From NCBI GenBank assembly GCA_900770295.1, contig CAAGJQ010000153.1, forward strand, positions 62,001 to 126,000: a DNA stretch of 64,000 bases, read 5' to 3'. The translations under genes were made by a program, and so were the position numbers. Below the pieces are notes generated by a model that worked only from the letters and a program-made list of their open reading frames with translations, did no database searches and was not told the origin of the DNA. Origin of the DNA: an uncultured Oscillibacter sp. GTDB lineage: Bacteria; Bacillota; Clostridia; Oscillospirales; Oscillospiraceae. This document shows positions 23,560 through 32,154 of the stretch, piece after piece (position 1 is the first letter of the stretch; each line of letters starts with the position of its first letter).

Positions 23560-24869
23560 TTAACTTAATTCTGTTTGGCTCCTTCTTCGTTCTGCTGTTT
23601 TTGAACGTCCCCATCTGCGTGAGTCTGGGCATGTCCTCCATCTTCGCCATGCTCTACTCCGGCGATAAGCTGTCCATCGTTCCCACCAACGTCTATAACG
23701 GCATGGCCAAGTTCCTGCTGCTGGCTATCCCGTTCTTCGTCCTGTCCGGCAACATCATGGCAAAGGCCGGCATCTCTACCCGTCTGGTCCAGTTCATCGA
23801 CGACTGCATCGGACACCGGCGCGGCGGCATCGCCATTGTGTGCGTCGTGGTTGCCTGCTTCTTTGGCGCCATCTCCGGTTCCGGCCCGGCAACCGTGGCC
23901 GCTCTGGGCATCATCCTGATCCCGGCTATGATCAACCGCGGCGGCTTCTCCGCTCCCTTTGCCTCCGCCATGATGGCTACCGCTTCTTCCATCGCCATCG
24001 TCATTCCGCCCTCCATCGCATTCGTGGTGTACGCCTCCATCACCGGCGTCTCCGTGGGCGATATGTTCATGGGCGGCATTCTCCCCGGCATCATGATGGG
24101 CGCTGCTCTGGTCATCGTCATTATGATCGAGGTCCGCAGAAAGGGCCTGACCGCCTCCCGCGAGAAGGCCTCCTGGGGCCAGCGCTGGAAGTCCTTCCGC
24201 ACCGCGTTCTGGGGCTTCCTGATGCCCGTCATCATCCTGGGCGGTATTTACGGCGGCATCTTCACTCCCACCGAGGCGGCAGCTGTCTCCGTGGTGTACG
24301 GCCTGATCGTCGGCCTGTTCATCTATCGCGAGGTCAAGCTCCACGACCTGTATGATCTGCTGGTCGACTCCGGAAAGACCACCGGCGGCATCATGCTGAT
24401 CATCGGCGCCGCCACGCTGTTCTCCTACATCTGCACCGTTCATGGCATTTCCGGCGCGGCGCAGAACCTGCTGCTGAGCATCTCCGGCAACAAGTATGTG
24501 TTCCTGCTGATCGTCAACGTGATCTTCCTGATCGCCGGCTGCTTCGTGGACGCCAACTCCGCCATGTACATCTTCATTCCCATCATGTACCCCGTGGCGA
24601 CGAAACTGGGCATTGATCCCATCCACTTCGGCGTGCTGTCCACCGTGAACCTGGCAATCGGTCAGGTGACTCCTCCCGTGGGCGTCAACCTGTTCGTGGC
24701 CATCGGCGTCAGCAGCAAGCTGCAGGATATCAAGGACAAGACCAAGGTCACCATCGAGACTATTTCCAAGGCTGTGTGGCCCATGATCATCGCCTGCGTT
24801 ATCACGCTGCTGATCATCACTTACATTCCCATCTTCTCCACCATTTTCGTGGGCGGCGGAGCTGCCTGA
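23556..24869 (+). CDS. dctM: TRAP transporter large permease subunit
   Basis: A 437-residue, strongly hydrophobic permease with about 12-13 membrane segments. Recognisable DctM landmarks are LAIPFFVLSGNIMAKAGIS near residue 50, GAISGSGPATVAALG near 110, and GGIFTPTEAAAVSVVYGL in the second half. VTPPVGVNLFVA lies near residue 375. It translocates the substrate delivered by DctP, driven by sodium or protons. ATGA overlap with dctQ indicates translational coupling. The family imports C4-dicarboxylates, 2-oxo acids, sialic acid, sulfonates and similar carboxylates; the genomic setting favours a keto or hydroxy acid. Confidence 0.93.
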   Translation: MINLILFGSFFVLLFLNVPICVSLGMSSIFAMLYSGDKLSIVPTNVYNGMAKFLLLAIPFFVLSGNIMAKAGISTRLVQFIDDCIGHRRGGIAIVCVVVACFFGAISGSGPATVAALGIILIPAMINRGGFSAPFASAMMATASSIAIVIPPSIAFVVYASITGVSVGDMFMGGILPGIMMGAALVIVIMIEVRRKGLTASREKASWGQRWKSFRTAFWGFLMPVIILGGIYGGIFTPTEAAAVSVVYGLIVGLFIYREVKLHDLYDLLVDSGKTTGGIMLIIGAATLFSYICTVHGISGAAQNLLLSISGNKYVFLLIVNVIFLIAGCFVDANSAMYIFIPIMYPVATKLGIDPIHFGVLSTVNLAIGQVTPPVGVNLFVAIGVSSKLQDIKDKTKVTIETISKAVWPMIIACVITLLIITYIPIFSTIFVGGGAA

Positions 24870-24941
24870 TCTCATTCCGGTCTGTCATCACATCTGTGAT
24901 ATCAGATAAAACGCAACTGAAAAATTTAAGGAGGAAAAACA

Positions 24942-26000
24942 ATGAAAAAGTTTCTTGCATTGATCCTCGCACTGGCCATGAGCCTGTCTCTGGTCGCTTG
25001 CGGCGGTGGCAACAAGACCTCTGAGACCACCACCAGCGATAACTCCAGCGCCACTGAGTCCACCGAGGGCGAGACCAAGTTTGAGAAGCAGACCTGGAAG
25101 TTTGCCTGCTCCGCTACCGAGAACACCTGCTGGGCTGACATGGGCCGTGACTTCGGCAACATGGTCAGCGAGGCTACCGGCGGCGCCATCACCGTTGAGG
25201 TCTATGCTGCCGACCAGCTGACTGCCGGCAACCAGTCCGAGGGCATCCAGGCCGTTATCGACGGCACCACCGAGCTGTCCGCTCACTCCAACCTGATCTA
25301 TTCCGCTTTCGATCAGCGCCTGAACGTTGTCTCCCTGCCGTTCCTGTTCGACTCCTTTGATGATGTCGACGCCAAGCTGGACGGCGAGGGCGGCAAGGCT
25401 GTCGGCGAGGTCGTCGAGAGCATGGGCCTGCACCTGCTGGGCATCGGCGAGAATGGCTTCCGTCATCCCACCAACAGCGTTCGTCCCATCACCTGCCTGG
25501 CCGATATGAAGGGCCTGAAGCTGCGTGTTGCCGGCTCTGAGCTGCTGAACGCCGAGTACACCAAGTGGGGCGCCAACTGGGCCAACGCCAACTGGTCCGA
25601 GGTTTACACCGGCCTGCAGACTGGTACTTACGACGGCCAGGAGAACCCCCTGCCCACCGCTGACGGCGCTTCCATCGCTGAGGTTCAGAAGTATGTCACT
25701 TACTGGACCGGCGTGTATGACTGCATCTTCTTCTGCATGAACGGCGAGCTGTATGATTCTCTGGATCCCGAGCTGCAGGCGATCGTTGACGAGTGCGGCG
25801 CCAAGGCTGCCCAGAATCAGCGTCAGCTGGAGCGCGAGCAGGATCAGGAGATTCTGCAGAAGTGGGCCGATGCCGGTGTGACCGTCACCGAGCTGAGCGA
25901 CGAGGCTGTTCAGGAATTCAAGGATGCTTCCGCTCCCTGCTATGAGGAGTTCGCGGATGTCCTGACTCCTGAGCTGATCGCTGCCTTCACCGGCGAATAA
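24942..26000 (+). CDS. dctP: TRAP transporter solute-binding lipoprotein
   Basis: The 352-residue extracellular receptor of the TRAP system. Residues 1-20 are a lipoprotein signal with lipobox LVAC then GGG, followed by a Thr/Ser/Glu-rich tether. DctP features include the central segment KGLKLRVAGSELLNAEYTKWGA, whose Arg normally pairs with the substrate carboxylate. GLQTGTYDGQENPLPT and EVQKYVTYWTGVY follow. ATG 24942 follows AAGGAGG. Here the receptor is the third gene, 72 bases after dctM, whereas it is often first. A terminator follows, so the TRAP genes form a separate unit from the second dehydrogenase operon. Confidence 0.93.
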   Translation: MKKFLALILALAMSLSLVACGGGNKTSETTTSDNSSATESTEGETKFEKQTWKFACSATENTCWADMGRDFGNMVSEATGGAITVEVYAADQLTAGNQSEGIQAVIDGTTELSAHSNLIYSAFDQRLNVVSLPFLFDSFDDVDAKLDGEGGKAVGEVVESMGLHLLGIGENGFRHPTNSVRPITCLADMKGLKLRVAGSELLNAEYTKWGANWANANWSEVYTGLQTGTYDGQENPLPTADGASIAEVQKYVTYWTGVYDCIFFCMNGELYDSLDPELQAIVDECGAKAAQNQRQLEREQDQEILQKWADAGVTVTELSDEAVQEFKDASAPCYEEFADVLTPELIAAFTGE

Positions 26001-26054
26001 TTAGCTGAAAAAAAGAACAGTTAGCCAAGAATTGTAAGTTGCGTTAACTGAAAG

Positions 26055-26088
26055 AACGTGGCTCCAGGGAACTGTTGCCACGTTTTTT
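26055..26088 (+). terminator. Terminator of the TRAP operon
   Basis: AACGTGGC/GCCACGTT with a 14-base loop, then TTTTTT. The 106 bases from here to the next gene are AT-rich and contain TTGACT (26111-26116) with TAAAAA 19 bases on, a weak promoter candidate for the second dehydrogenase operon. Confidence 0.85.
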
Positions 26089-26194
26089 CAGAACCTTTTC
26101 AGTGAAATTTTTGACTAACTTGTTAAAAAAGTTCCTAAAAATCAGGCAATTTTAATAAATTCCGGCCGAAGCCGGAAGAAGGGAGTTTTTTCCT

Positions 26195-27178
26195 ATGGCA
26201 GCAAATGAAGCAAAGTATACGAAAGAACAGGCGGAGCATTTCTATGAGACCATGTGCACCATCCGCAAGTTCGAGGAGACCATCAAGCATGATTTCCTGG
26301 CCGGTGAGATCCCTGGCTTCGTTCACCTGTACATCGGTGAGGAGGCTATCGCCACCGGTGTCTGCTCCGCCCTCCGCAAGGACGATATGATCGAGTCCAC
26401 TCACCGCGGCCACGGCCACTGCGTGGCCAAGGGCGCCGATGTCAAGCGCATGATGGCTGAGATTTACGGCAAGAAGGAAGGCCTGTGCCAGGGCCGCGGC
26501 GGCTCCATGCACATCGCTGACTTCTCCGTGGGTATGCTGGGCGCCAACGGCGTCGTGGGCGGCGGCTACAACCTGGCTACCGGCGCGGCTCTCGCCAACA
26601 AGCTGATCCTGAAGAACGACAAGGTCTCCGTGGTGTTCTTCGGCGACGGTGCCTCCAACCGCGGCACCTTCCACGAGGCCATGAACGTCGCCTCCGCCTG
26701 GAAGCTGCCCGTCATCTTTGTCAACGAGATGAACTGCTGGGCTTCCACCACTCCCTACCGCACCACCTGCAACGTGGAGAACATCTCCGACCGCGCCGCC
26801 GGTTATCATGTGCCCGGCGTGATCGTGGACGGCCAGGACGTGTTCGCCGTGTATGAGGCTGCCAAGGAAGCTGTCGCCCGCGCCCGCGCCGGCGAAGGCC
26901 CCACCTTCATCGAGGCCAAGACCTACCGCATCGAGGGCCACTTTGTGGGCGACCCCGAGCTGTATCGTGACCACGCCGAGACCCAGAAGATCTATCATGA
27001 CACCGATCCTCTGAAGATGTTCCGCCAGAAGGCCGCCCAGCTGGAGCTGATGACCGCTGAGGAATGCGACGCGCTGGATGCCAAGTGCGACCAGAAGATC
27101 AAGGACGCCAAGGAGTTTGCCCTGGCCGGTGAATATCCCGACGCTTCTGAGTACATGAAGTATGTCTATGTGGATTAA
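26195..27178 (+). CDS. acoA: Thiamine-diphosphate dehydrogenase E1 component, alpha subunit (acetoin dehydrogenase type), copy 2
   Basis: A 327-residue alpha subunit, collinear with copy 1 but clearly diverged. TPP motif: GDGASNRGTFHEAMN...VNEMN. The conserved THRGHGHCVAKGADVKRM and GRGGSMHIADFSVGMLGANGVVGGG segments match acetoin dehydrogenase AcoA of Pelobacter and Clostridium. It catalyses cleavage of acetoin (or decarboxylation of a 2-oxo acid) with transfer of the acyl unit to lipoyl-E2. ATG 26195 follows GGAGTTTTTTCCT. It is the first gene of a four-gene operon E1-alpha, E1-beta, E2, E3. The acetoin assignment rests on the E3 architecture in the same operon and on family resemblance; pyruvate or branched-chain oxo acids remain possible. 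Confidence 0.85.
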   Translation: MAANEAKYTKEQAEHFYETMCTIRKFEETIKHDFLAGEIPGFVHLYIGEEAIATGVCSALRKDDMIESTHRGHGHCVAKGADVKRMMAEIYGKKEGLCQGRGGSMHIADFSVGMLGANGVVGGGYNLATGAALANKLILKNDKVSVVFFGDGASNRGTFHEAMNVASAWKLPVIFVNEMNCWASTTPYRTTCNVENISDRAAGYHVPGVIVDGQDVFAVYEAAKEAVARARAGEGPTFIEAKTYRIEGHFVGDPELYRDHAETQKIYHDTDPLKMFRQKAAQLELMTAEECDALDAKCDQKIKDAKEFALAGEYPDASEYMKYVYVD

Positions 27179-27198
27179 GGCGAAGGAGGAACAAAACA

Positions 27199-28173
27199 AT
27201 GCGTAAGATCACATTTGCACAGGCCACGCAGGAAGCGATGGCCGAGACGATGGCAAAAGACGATACCATTTTCGCCATGGGCGAGGACCTGGCCCGTCAG
27301 GGCGGCATCTTTGGTCAGTTCAAGGGTCTGCCCCAGGAGTTCCCCGGCCGCATCATTGATACCCCCATTTCCGAGACCTTCATCATCGGCGGCGGCGTCG
27401 GCGCGGCTCTGGCCGGTGCCCGTCCCGTGGTGGATATGCACTTCGCCGACTTCATCGGCGTGCCCATGGACGAGATTTTCAACCAGATGGCAAAGGCCCG
27501 CTACATGTTCGGCGGCCAGGCCAAGGTGCCCCTGGTCCTGCGCGCCCCCGACGGCATGACCATCCAGGGCGCCGCCCAGCACTCCCAGTGCGTGGAGGCC
27601 TGGTTCACCCACATCCCCGGCGTCCAGGTCGTGGCTCCCTCCAACCCCTATGACGCCAAGATGGTCCTGAAGGCCGCCATCGAGTCCGACGACCCCGTCA
27701 TCTACTTCGAGAACAAGATCCTGTACAAGGAAAAAGGCGAGGTCCCCGAGAAGGGCGAGGAAGAGCCCTACACCATCGGCAAGGCCAAGATCGTGAAGGA
27801 GGGCAAGGATGTCACCATCGTGTCCTACTCCATCGGCATGAAGAACGCCAAGGGCGCCGCCGAACTGCTGGCCAAGGACGGCATCGACGCCGAGGTCATC
27901 GACCTGATCACCCTGTCTCCCTGGGATAAGGAGACCGTGCTGAACTCCGTGAAGAAGACCCACCGCCTGTGCATCGTCCACGAGGCTGTGAAGCAGAGCG
28001 GCTTCGGCGCTGAGATCTCCGCCACCGTGGCTGAGGAGGCCATGGAGTATCTGGACGCTCCCATCCTGCGCTACGGCGCTCCCTTCTGCCCGATCCCCTT
28101 CGCTCCCACCCTGGAGAAGATGGTGCGTGTGTTCCCGGAGGACCTGGTCAAGGGCATCAAGGGCATGTTTTAA
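27199..28173 (+). CDS. acoB: Thiamine-diphosphate dehydrogenase E1 component, beta subunit (acetoin dehydrogenase type), copy 2
   Basis: A 324-residue beta subunit with the pyrimidine domain (MGEDLARQGGIFGQFKGL, TPISETFIIGGGVGAALAG, RAPDGMTIQGAAQHSQ) and C-terminal transketolase domain (DLITLSPWDKETV, VHEAVKQSGFGAEI). AAGGAGG precedes ATG 27199, 20 bases after the alpha stop. Together with the alpha subunit it forms an alpha2-beta2 E1. Compared with copy 1, the residues lining the substrate pocket around RAPDG versus RAPMG differ, so the two complexes may use different substrates. Confidence 0.88.
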   Translation: MRKITFAQATQEAMAETMAKDDTIFAMGEDLARQGGIFGQFKGLPQEFPGRIIDTPISETFIIGGGVGAALAGARPVVDMHFADFIGVPMDEIFNQMAKARYMFGGQAKVPLVLRAPDGMTIQGAAQHSQCVEAWFTHIPGVQVVAPSNPYDAKMVLKAAIESDDPVIYFENKILYKEKGEVPEKGEEEPYTIGKAKIVKEGKDVTIVSYSIGMKNAKGAAELLAKDGIDAEVIDLITLSPWDKETVLNSVKKTHRLCIVHEAVKQSGFGAEISATVAEEAMEYLDAPILRYGAPFCPIPFAPTLEKMVRVFPEDLVKGIKGMF

Positions 28174-28200
28174 TGCCTGTTGAAAAGGAGATTTTCAAAT

Positions 28201-29562
28201 ATGGCAACTGAAGTATTGATGCCCAAGCTCGGTCTGACCATGACCGAGGGCACCATTGAAGAATGGAAGTTCAAAGAGGGCGACACCGTCAAGGCCGGCG
28301 ACGTGCTGTTCTCTGTCGCGACTGATAAGCTGACCAACGACGTGGAGTGCGACACCGACGGCACTCTGCTGAAGATCCTGCTGCCCGAGGGCGAGACCGC
28401 CGAGTGCAAGAGCGTCATCGCCTGGATCGGCCAGCCCGGCGAGGCGATCCCCGGCGCCGGCGCCGCTCCTGCCGCTGCCGCTCCCGCCGCTGAGGCAGCT
28501 CCCGCTGCCGCCCCCGCGGCTGCCGCTGCCCCTGCTGCCGCTCCCGTGGCCCGCGCCGCCGGCGAGTACGTGCTGGCCACTCCCTATGCCAAGAAGCTGG
28601 CCAAGGAGAAGGGCTACGACCTGGCGGCCATCCCCGCCACCGGCCCCAACGGCATCATCGTCGCCAGGGACGTGGAGAGCTTCGTGGCCGGTCCCAAGAC
28701 CAGCCCCATGGCCGCCAAGCTGGCCGCCGAGCTGGGCGTGGACGTCAGCAAGCTGGATGTCCAGGGCCGCGTGATGAAGGCCGACGTGCTGGCCGCCGCC
28801 GGCAAGACCGCGCCCGCCGAGGCCGCCGCAGCTCCTGCCGCTGCCGCCGCTCCCGCTCCCGCACAGGGCAGCAACGACCTGCCTCCCGTGAAGGTGAACC
28901 CGCTGCGCCGCAGCATCGCCGCCAACATGTCCGCCTCCTGGACCACTTCTCCGCGCGTCACCTACACCCATCCCGTGGATGTCACGGCGATGAAGGACCT
29001 GCGCGCCAAGCTGAAGGACGGTCTGAAGGAGCAGGGCATCAAGCTGACCTACAACCACATCCTGATGAAGGTGGTCGCCAAGGCTCTGACCGAGTTCCCC
29101 GACATCAACGCCAGCTTCTCCAACAACATGCTGACCCGTCACATCCATGTGAACATGGGCCTGGCGGTTGCCAAGGGCGACGGCCTGATCGTCCCCAACG
29201 TGAAGAACTGCGAGGAGAAGTCCCTGGCCCAGATCGCCAAGGAGACCGAGGATCTGATCGCCGCTACCCGCTCCGGCAAGATCGCCATGGAGGATATGAC
29301 CGGCGGCACCTTCACCATCTCCAGCCTGGGCCCCTACGGCATCACCAATTTCTCCCCCATCATCAACCAGCCCGAGCTGGCGATCCTGGGCGTGTGCGAT
29401 ATGGTGGACACCCCCGTTGTGCGTGACGGCCAGATCGTGATCCGTCCCATGATGAACCTGTGCCTGACCGCCGACCACCGCGTCATCGACGGCGTCATGG
29501 CCTCCAAGTTCCTCAAGCGCATCTGCGAGCTGCTGGAAAACCCCTATATGCTCCTGGTGTGA
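28201..29562 (+). CDS. acoC: Dihydrolipoamide acyltransferase E2 with two subunit-binding domains
   Basis: A 453-residue E2 core. Lipoyl domain 1-77 (K43 in TDKLTND); Ala/Pro linker 85-120; a first peripheral subunit-binding domain at about 126-161 (ATPYAKKLAKEKGYDL...GPNGIIVARDV). A second, shorter one follows at about 167-201 (TSPMAAKLAAELGVDVSKL...GRVMKADVLAA). After another Ala/Pro linker the catalytic domain runs from about 230 to the end, with the active-site ADHRVIDG (H426, D430, G431). It transfers the acyl group to CoA. ATG 28201 follows AAAAGGAG, rather than the ATG seven codons upstream. It ends LLENPYMLLV, matching the truncated E2-like protein of the first operon. Confidence 0.92.
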   Translation: MATEVLMPKLGLTMTEGTIEEWKFKEGDTVKAGDVLFSVATDKLTNDVECDTDGTLLKILLPEGETAECKSVIAWIGQPGEAIPGAGAAPAAAAPAAEAAPAAAPAAAAAPAAAPVARAAGEYVLATPYAKKLAKEKGYDLAAIPATGPNGIIVARDVESFVAGPKTSPMAAKLAAELGVDVSKLDVQGRVMKADVLAAAGKTAPAEAAAAPAAAAAPAPAQGSNDLPPVKVNPLRRSIAANMSASWTTSPRVTYTHPVDVTAMKDLRAKLKDGLKEQGIKLTYNHILMKVVAKALTEFPDINASFSNNMLTRHIHVNMGLAVAKGDGLIVPNVKNCEEKSLAQIAKETEDLIAATRSGKIAMEDMTGGTFTISSLGPYGITNFSPIINQPELAILGVCDMVDTPVVRDGQIVIRPMMNLCLTADHRVIDGVMASKFLKRICELLENPYMLLV

Positions 29563-29575
29563 TTCCCTGAAAGAG

Positions 29576-29605
29576 AATGGAACCCGGCCTTTGCCGGGTT
29601 CCATT
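29576..29605 (+). terminator. Hairpin between E2 and E3 genes (partial terminator)
   Basis: AATGGAACCCGGC/GCCGGGTTCCATT around CTTT, with only a short T-run, so read-through is expected. TTGACA at 29627-29632 with CCTGAT 17 bases on is a weak internal promoter candidate for the E3 gene. Confidence 0.55.
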
Positions 29606-29702
29606 TCCCCAATATTTGTTCAATATTTGACAATCCTGACAACCGAGAGCCTGATTTCAAGAGGACTTTTGGATAAGTTAACGGAAAGAAGGACATACAA
29701 TC

Positions 29703-31448
29703 ATGGCTACTGAAGTTTTGATGCCGAAGCTGGGTCTGACCATGACCGAAGGCACCATCGAAGAGTGGAAGATCAAGGAGGGCGAGCCCGTCAAGAAGGG
29801 CGACGTGCTGTTCTCCGTGGCCACCGATAAGCTGACCAACGATGTGGAGGCCGACGCTGACGGCATCCTGCTGAAGATCCTGCTGCCCGAGGGCGAGACC
29901 GCTGACTGCAAGAGCGTTATCGCCTACATCGGCCAGCCCGGCGAGGCTGTTCCCGGCGCGGCTCCCGCTGCCGCCCTCGCCGCTGAGCCTGCCCCCGCAG
30001 CCCCCGCTGCCGCTCCTGCCGCGGCTCCTGAGGCTCCCGCCGCCGGTCCCAAGACCGTGCTGGTGGTGGGCGGCGGCCCCGGCGGCTATGTGGCCGCCAT
30101 CCGCGCCGCGCAGCTGGGCGCCAAGGTCACTGTCATCGAGAAAGAGCACCTGGGCGGCACCTGCCTGAACGTGGGCTGCATCCCCACCAAGTGCCTGCTG
30201 CACTCCGCTGAGCTGATCTCCCAGATCAAGGACCAGGGCGCCGACATCGGCGTGAAGGTCACCGGCGTGGAAGTGGACTTCCCCCAGGTCATCGCCCACA
30301 AGAACGCCATCTCGAAGCAGCTGACCAGCGGCATTGCCGGCCTGTTCAAGCTGAACAAGGTCAAGAAGATCGACGGCGAAGCCAGCTTCACCGCTCCCGG
30401 CAAGCTGTCCGTCAAGAAGCCCGACGGAACCACCGAGGAGATGACCGCCGACGCCATCATCCTGGCCACCGGCTCTGTCAACAGCCAGCCCCCCATCCCC
30501 GGCCTGAAGGAGAACCCCAACTGCATCGACTCCACCGGCGCCCTGAGCCTGGAGACCCTGCCCAAGAGCATGGTCGTCATCGGCGGCGGCGTCATCGGCC
30601 TGGAGCTGGCCTGCGCCTACGCGGCCTTCGGCACCAAGATCACGGTTGTCGAGGCTCTGGACCACATGCTGCCCATGCTGGACGGCGACCTGACCGCCAT
30701 CGGCGTTGCCCACATGAAGAAGATGGGCATGGAGTTCAACCTGGAGTGCCCCGTGCAGTCCGTGGAGCCCTCTCCCGTGGGCGCCAAGGTGGTCTGCAAG
30801 AACAAGGCCGGCGAGACGGTCTCCTTCGAAGCTGAGAAGGTTCTGGTGGCCATCGGCCGCCGCGCCAACACCGCTTCCCTGAATCTGGAGGCCGGCGGAT
30901 TGAACAACGACCGCGGCCGCATCATCGTCAATGACAAGATGGAGACCAACGTCCCCGGCGTGTACGCCATCGGCGACTGCGTCTTCGGAAAGGCCCAGTT
31001 GGCCCACACCGCTTCCGCCATGGGCGAAGTGGCCGCTGAGAACATCATGGGCATCCCCGCCGTCTACGATGAAAAGACCAACCCCACATGCGTGTACATG
31101 GAGCCCGAGGCGGCTTCCGTGGGTCTGACCGAGGAGCAGGCGAAGGCCAAGGGCATCGACTACGTGGTCGGCAAGTTCCCCATGAGCGCTAACGGCAAGG
31201 CTCTGATCCTGAACGGCGGCGAGGGTCTGGTGAAGATCATCGCCGACAAGAAGTACAAGGAAGTTCTGGGCATGCACATCATCGGGCCCCGTGCTACCGA
31301 TCTGATCTGCGAGGGCGCCCTGGCTATCCGTCTGGAGGCCACCGTGGACGAGCTGATCTCCACCATTCACAGCCATCCCACTGTCACCGAGACTATGCGG
31401 GAAGCTGCTCTGAACGTTGAAAAGCGCGCTATCCACACCAAGAACTGA
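29703..31448 (+). CDS. acoL: Dihydrolipoamide dehydrogenase E3 with N-terminal lipoyl domain
   Basis: A 581-residue fusion. Residues 1-77 are a lipoyl domain nearly identical to that of the E2 (MPKLGLTMTEGTIEEWK, TDKLTND), followed by an Ala/Pro linker to about 115. The flavoprotein disulfide reductase has FAD motif VLVVGGGPGGYVAAI, redox pair GGTCLNVGCIPTK, NAD motif VVIGGGVIGLELACAYA, and the dimer-interface active-site His/Glu in HSHPTVTETMREA. It reoxidises dihydrolipoamide with NAD+. Lipoyl-bearing E3 enzymes are known from the acetoin dehydrogenase systems of Clostridium magnum and Pelobacter. It is the only E3 in the window, so the first operon may share it. Confidence 0.93.
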   Translation: MATEVLMPKLGLTMTEGTIEEWKIKEGEPVKKGDVLFSVATDKLTNDVEADADGILLKILLPEGETADCKSVIAYIGQPGEAVPGAAPAAALAAEPAPAAPAAAPAAAPEAPAAGPKTVLVVGGGPGGYVAAIRAAQLGAKVTVIEKEHLGGTCLNVGCIPTKCLLHSAELISQIKDQGADIGVKVTGVEVDFPQVIAHKNAISKQLTSGIAGLFKLNKVKKIDGEASFTAPGKLSVKKPDGTTEEMTADAIILATGSVNSQPPIPGLKENPNCIDSTGALSLETLPKSMVVIGGGVIGLELACAYAAFGTKITVVEALDHMLPMLDGDLTAIGVAHMKKMGMEFNLECPVQSVEPSPVGAKVVCKNKAGETVSFEAEKVLVAIGRRANTASLNLEAGGLNNDRGRIIVNDKMETNVPGVYAIGDCVFGKAQLAHTASAMGEVAAENIMGIPAVYDEKTNPTCVYMEPEAASVGLTEEQAKAKGIDYVVGKFPMSANGKALILNGGEGLVKIIADKKYKEVLGMHIIGPRATDLICEGALAIRLEATVDELISTIHSHPTVTETMREAALNVEKRAIHTKN

Positions 31449-31476
31449 TCCGAAGTATCCATCCATTTCATGCGGA

Positions 31477-31513
31477 AAAGGACCCGTCCGGAATTTCCGG
31501 ACGGGTCCTTTTT
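31477..31513 (+). terminator. Terminator of the second dehydrogenase operon
   Basis: AAAGGACCCGTCCGGAA/TTCCGGACGGGTCCTTT stem, with a T-run of five. Confidence 0.93.
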
Positions 31514-31536
31514 GTGAAAAAAGTTAGAGGGGGGCA

Positions 31537-32001
31537 TTACCGGCGGCCGACTTCCTTCCGGACGGCCCTGGCAATCAGCTCCTGGCCCTCCGGGGAGCGC
31601 AGCACGTCCAGCACGGTGGCGCGCAGCAGGTCCTGGAAGGACTTGCTCTTCATGAAGGCGCTGAACATATTGCTGTCGTTCTGACCGGCGGCGGAGGATT
31701 GGGCGACGATCTTGGGAGATGCCGGACGGGGCGCGGGTCTGGGGGCGGGTTCCTCCTCCACGTAGCCGGTGTTCAGCCAGTTTTCCATCCGGGTGGGATC
31801 ATCGCTCTCTCCCCGCAGGTAGAAGAGCGAGACGCCGAAGTAGGCCGCCAGCTTGTCCTGCTGGTCCTGGGTGGGCGTCTGGCGGCCGGTCTCAAATTTT
31901 TCCACAGCCGTTTTCGGGAATCCCAGCGCGGCGGACAGAGCGGGGCGGCTCAGGCCGCGCTCGGTCCGCAGAGCTTCGATGCGCTGTGCCATAGTGATCA
32001 T
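31537..32001 (-). CDS. XRE-family helix-turn-helix regulator
   Basis: A 154-residue protein. Residues 1-70 are a Cro/C1-type helix-turn-helix (RIEALRTERGLSRPALSAALGF...VEKFETGRQTP...LAAYFGVSLFYLRG). A Pro/Ala/Glu linker (EEEPAPRPAPRPASP) leads to a C-terminal helical segment rich in Arg and Leu (SFQDLLRATVLDVLRSPEG), probably for oligomerisation. ATG 32001 follows AAGGAGG. It stands alone on the minus strand, divergent from the radical SAM gene, so it might regulate that gene or itself. The target is unknown. No phage genes surround it. Confidence 0.85.
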   Translation of the reverse strand: MITMAQRIEALRTERGLSRPALSAALGFPKTAVEKFETGRQTPTQDQQDKLAAYFGVSLFYLRGESDDPTRMENWLNTGYVEEEPAPRPAPRPASPKIVAQSSAAGQNDSNMFSAFMKSKSFQDLLRATVLDVLRSPEGQELIARAVRKEVGRR

Positions 32002-32154
32002 AAAACATTGCCTCCTTCAGGGAAATCACATTCCGTCAGCCATTATACCCCAGGAAAAGCCCCAGAGAAAGACCTTTTTTCAAAATCCGGGGAATGCCTT
32101 GCAATTTTGCTGGTTTTCTGCTTTGATGGTAGAGAACACAAAAAGGAGGCGCCC

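Noticed and set aside
29544..31466. A 640-codon minus-strand open frame opposite acoL
   Set aside because: Same cause; Gly/Ala/His/Asp-rich, no ribosome binding site, and the plus strand encodes a complete E3.
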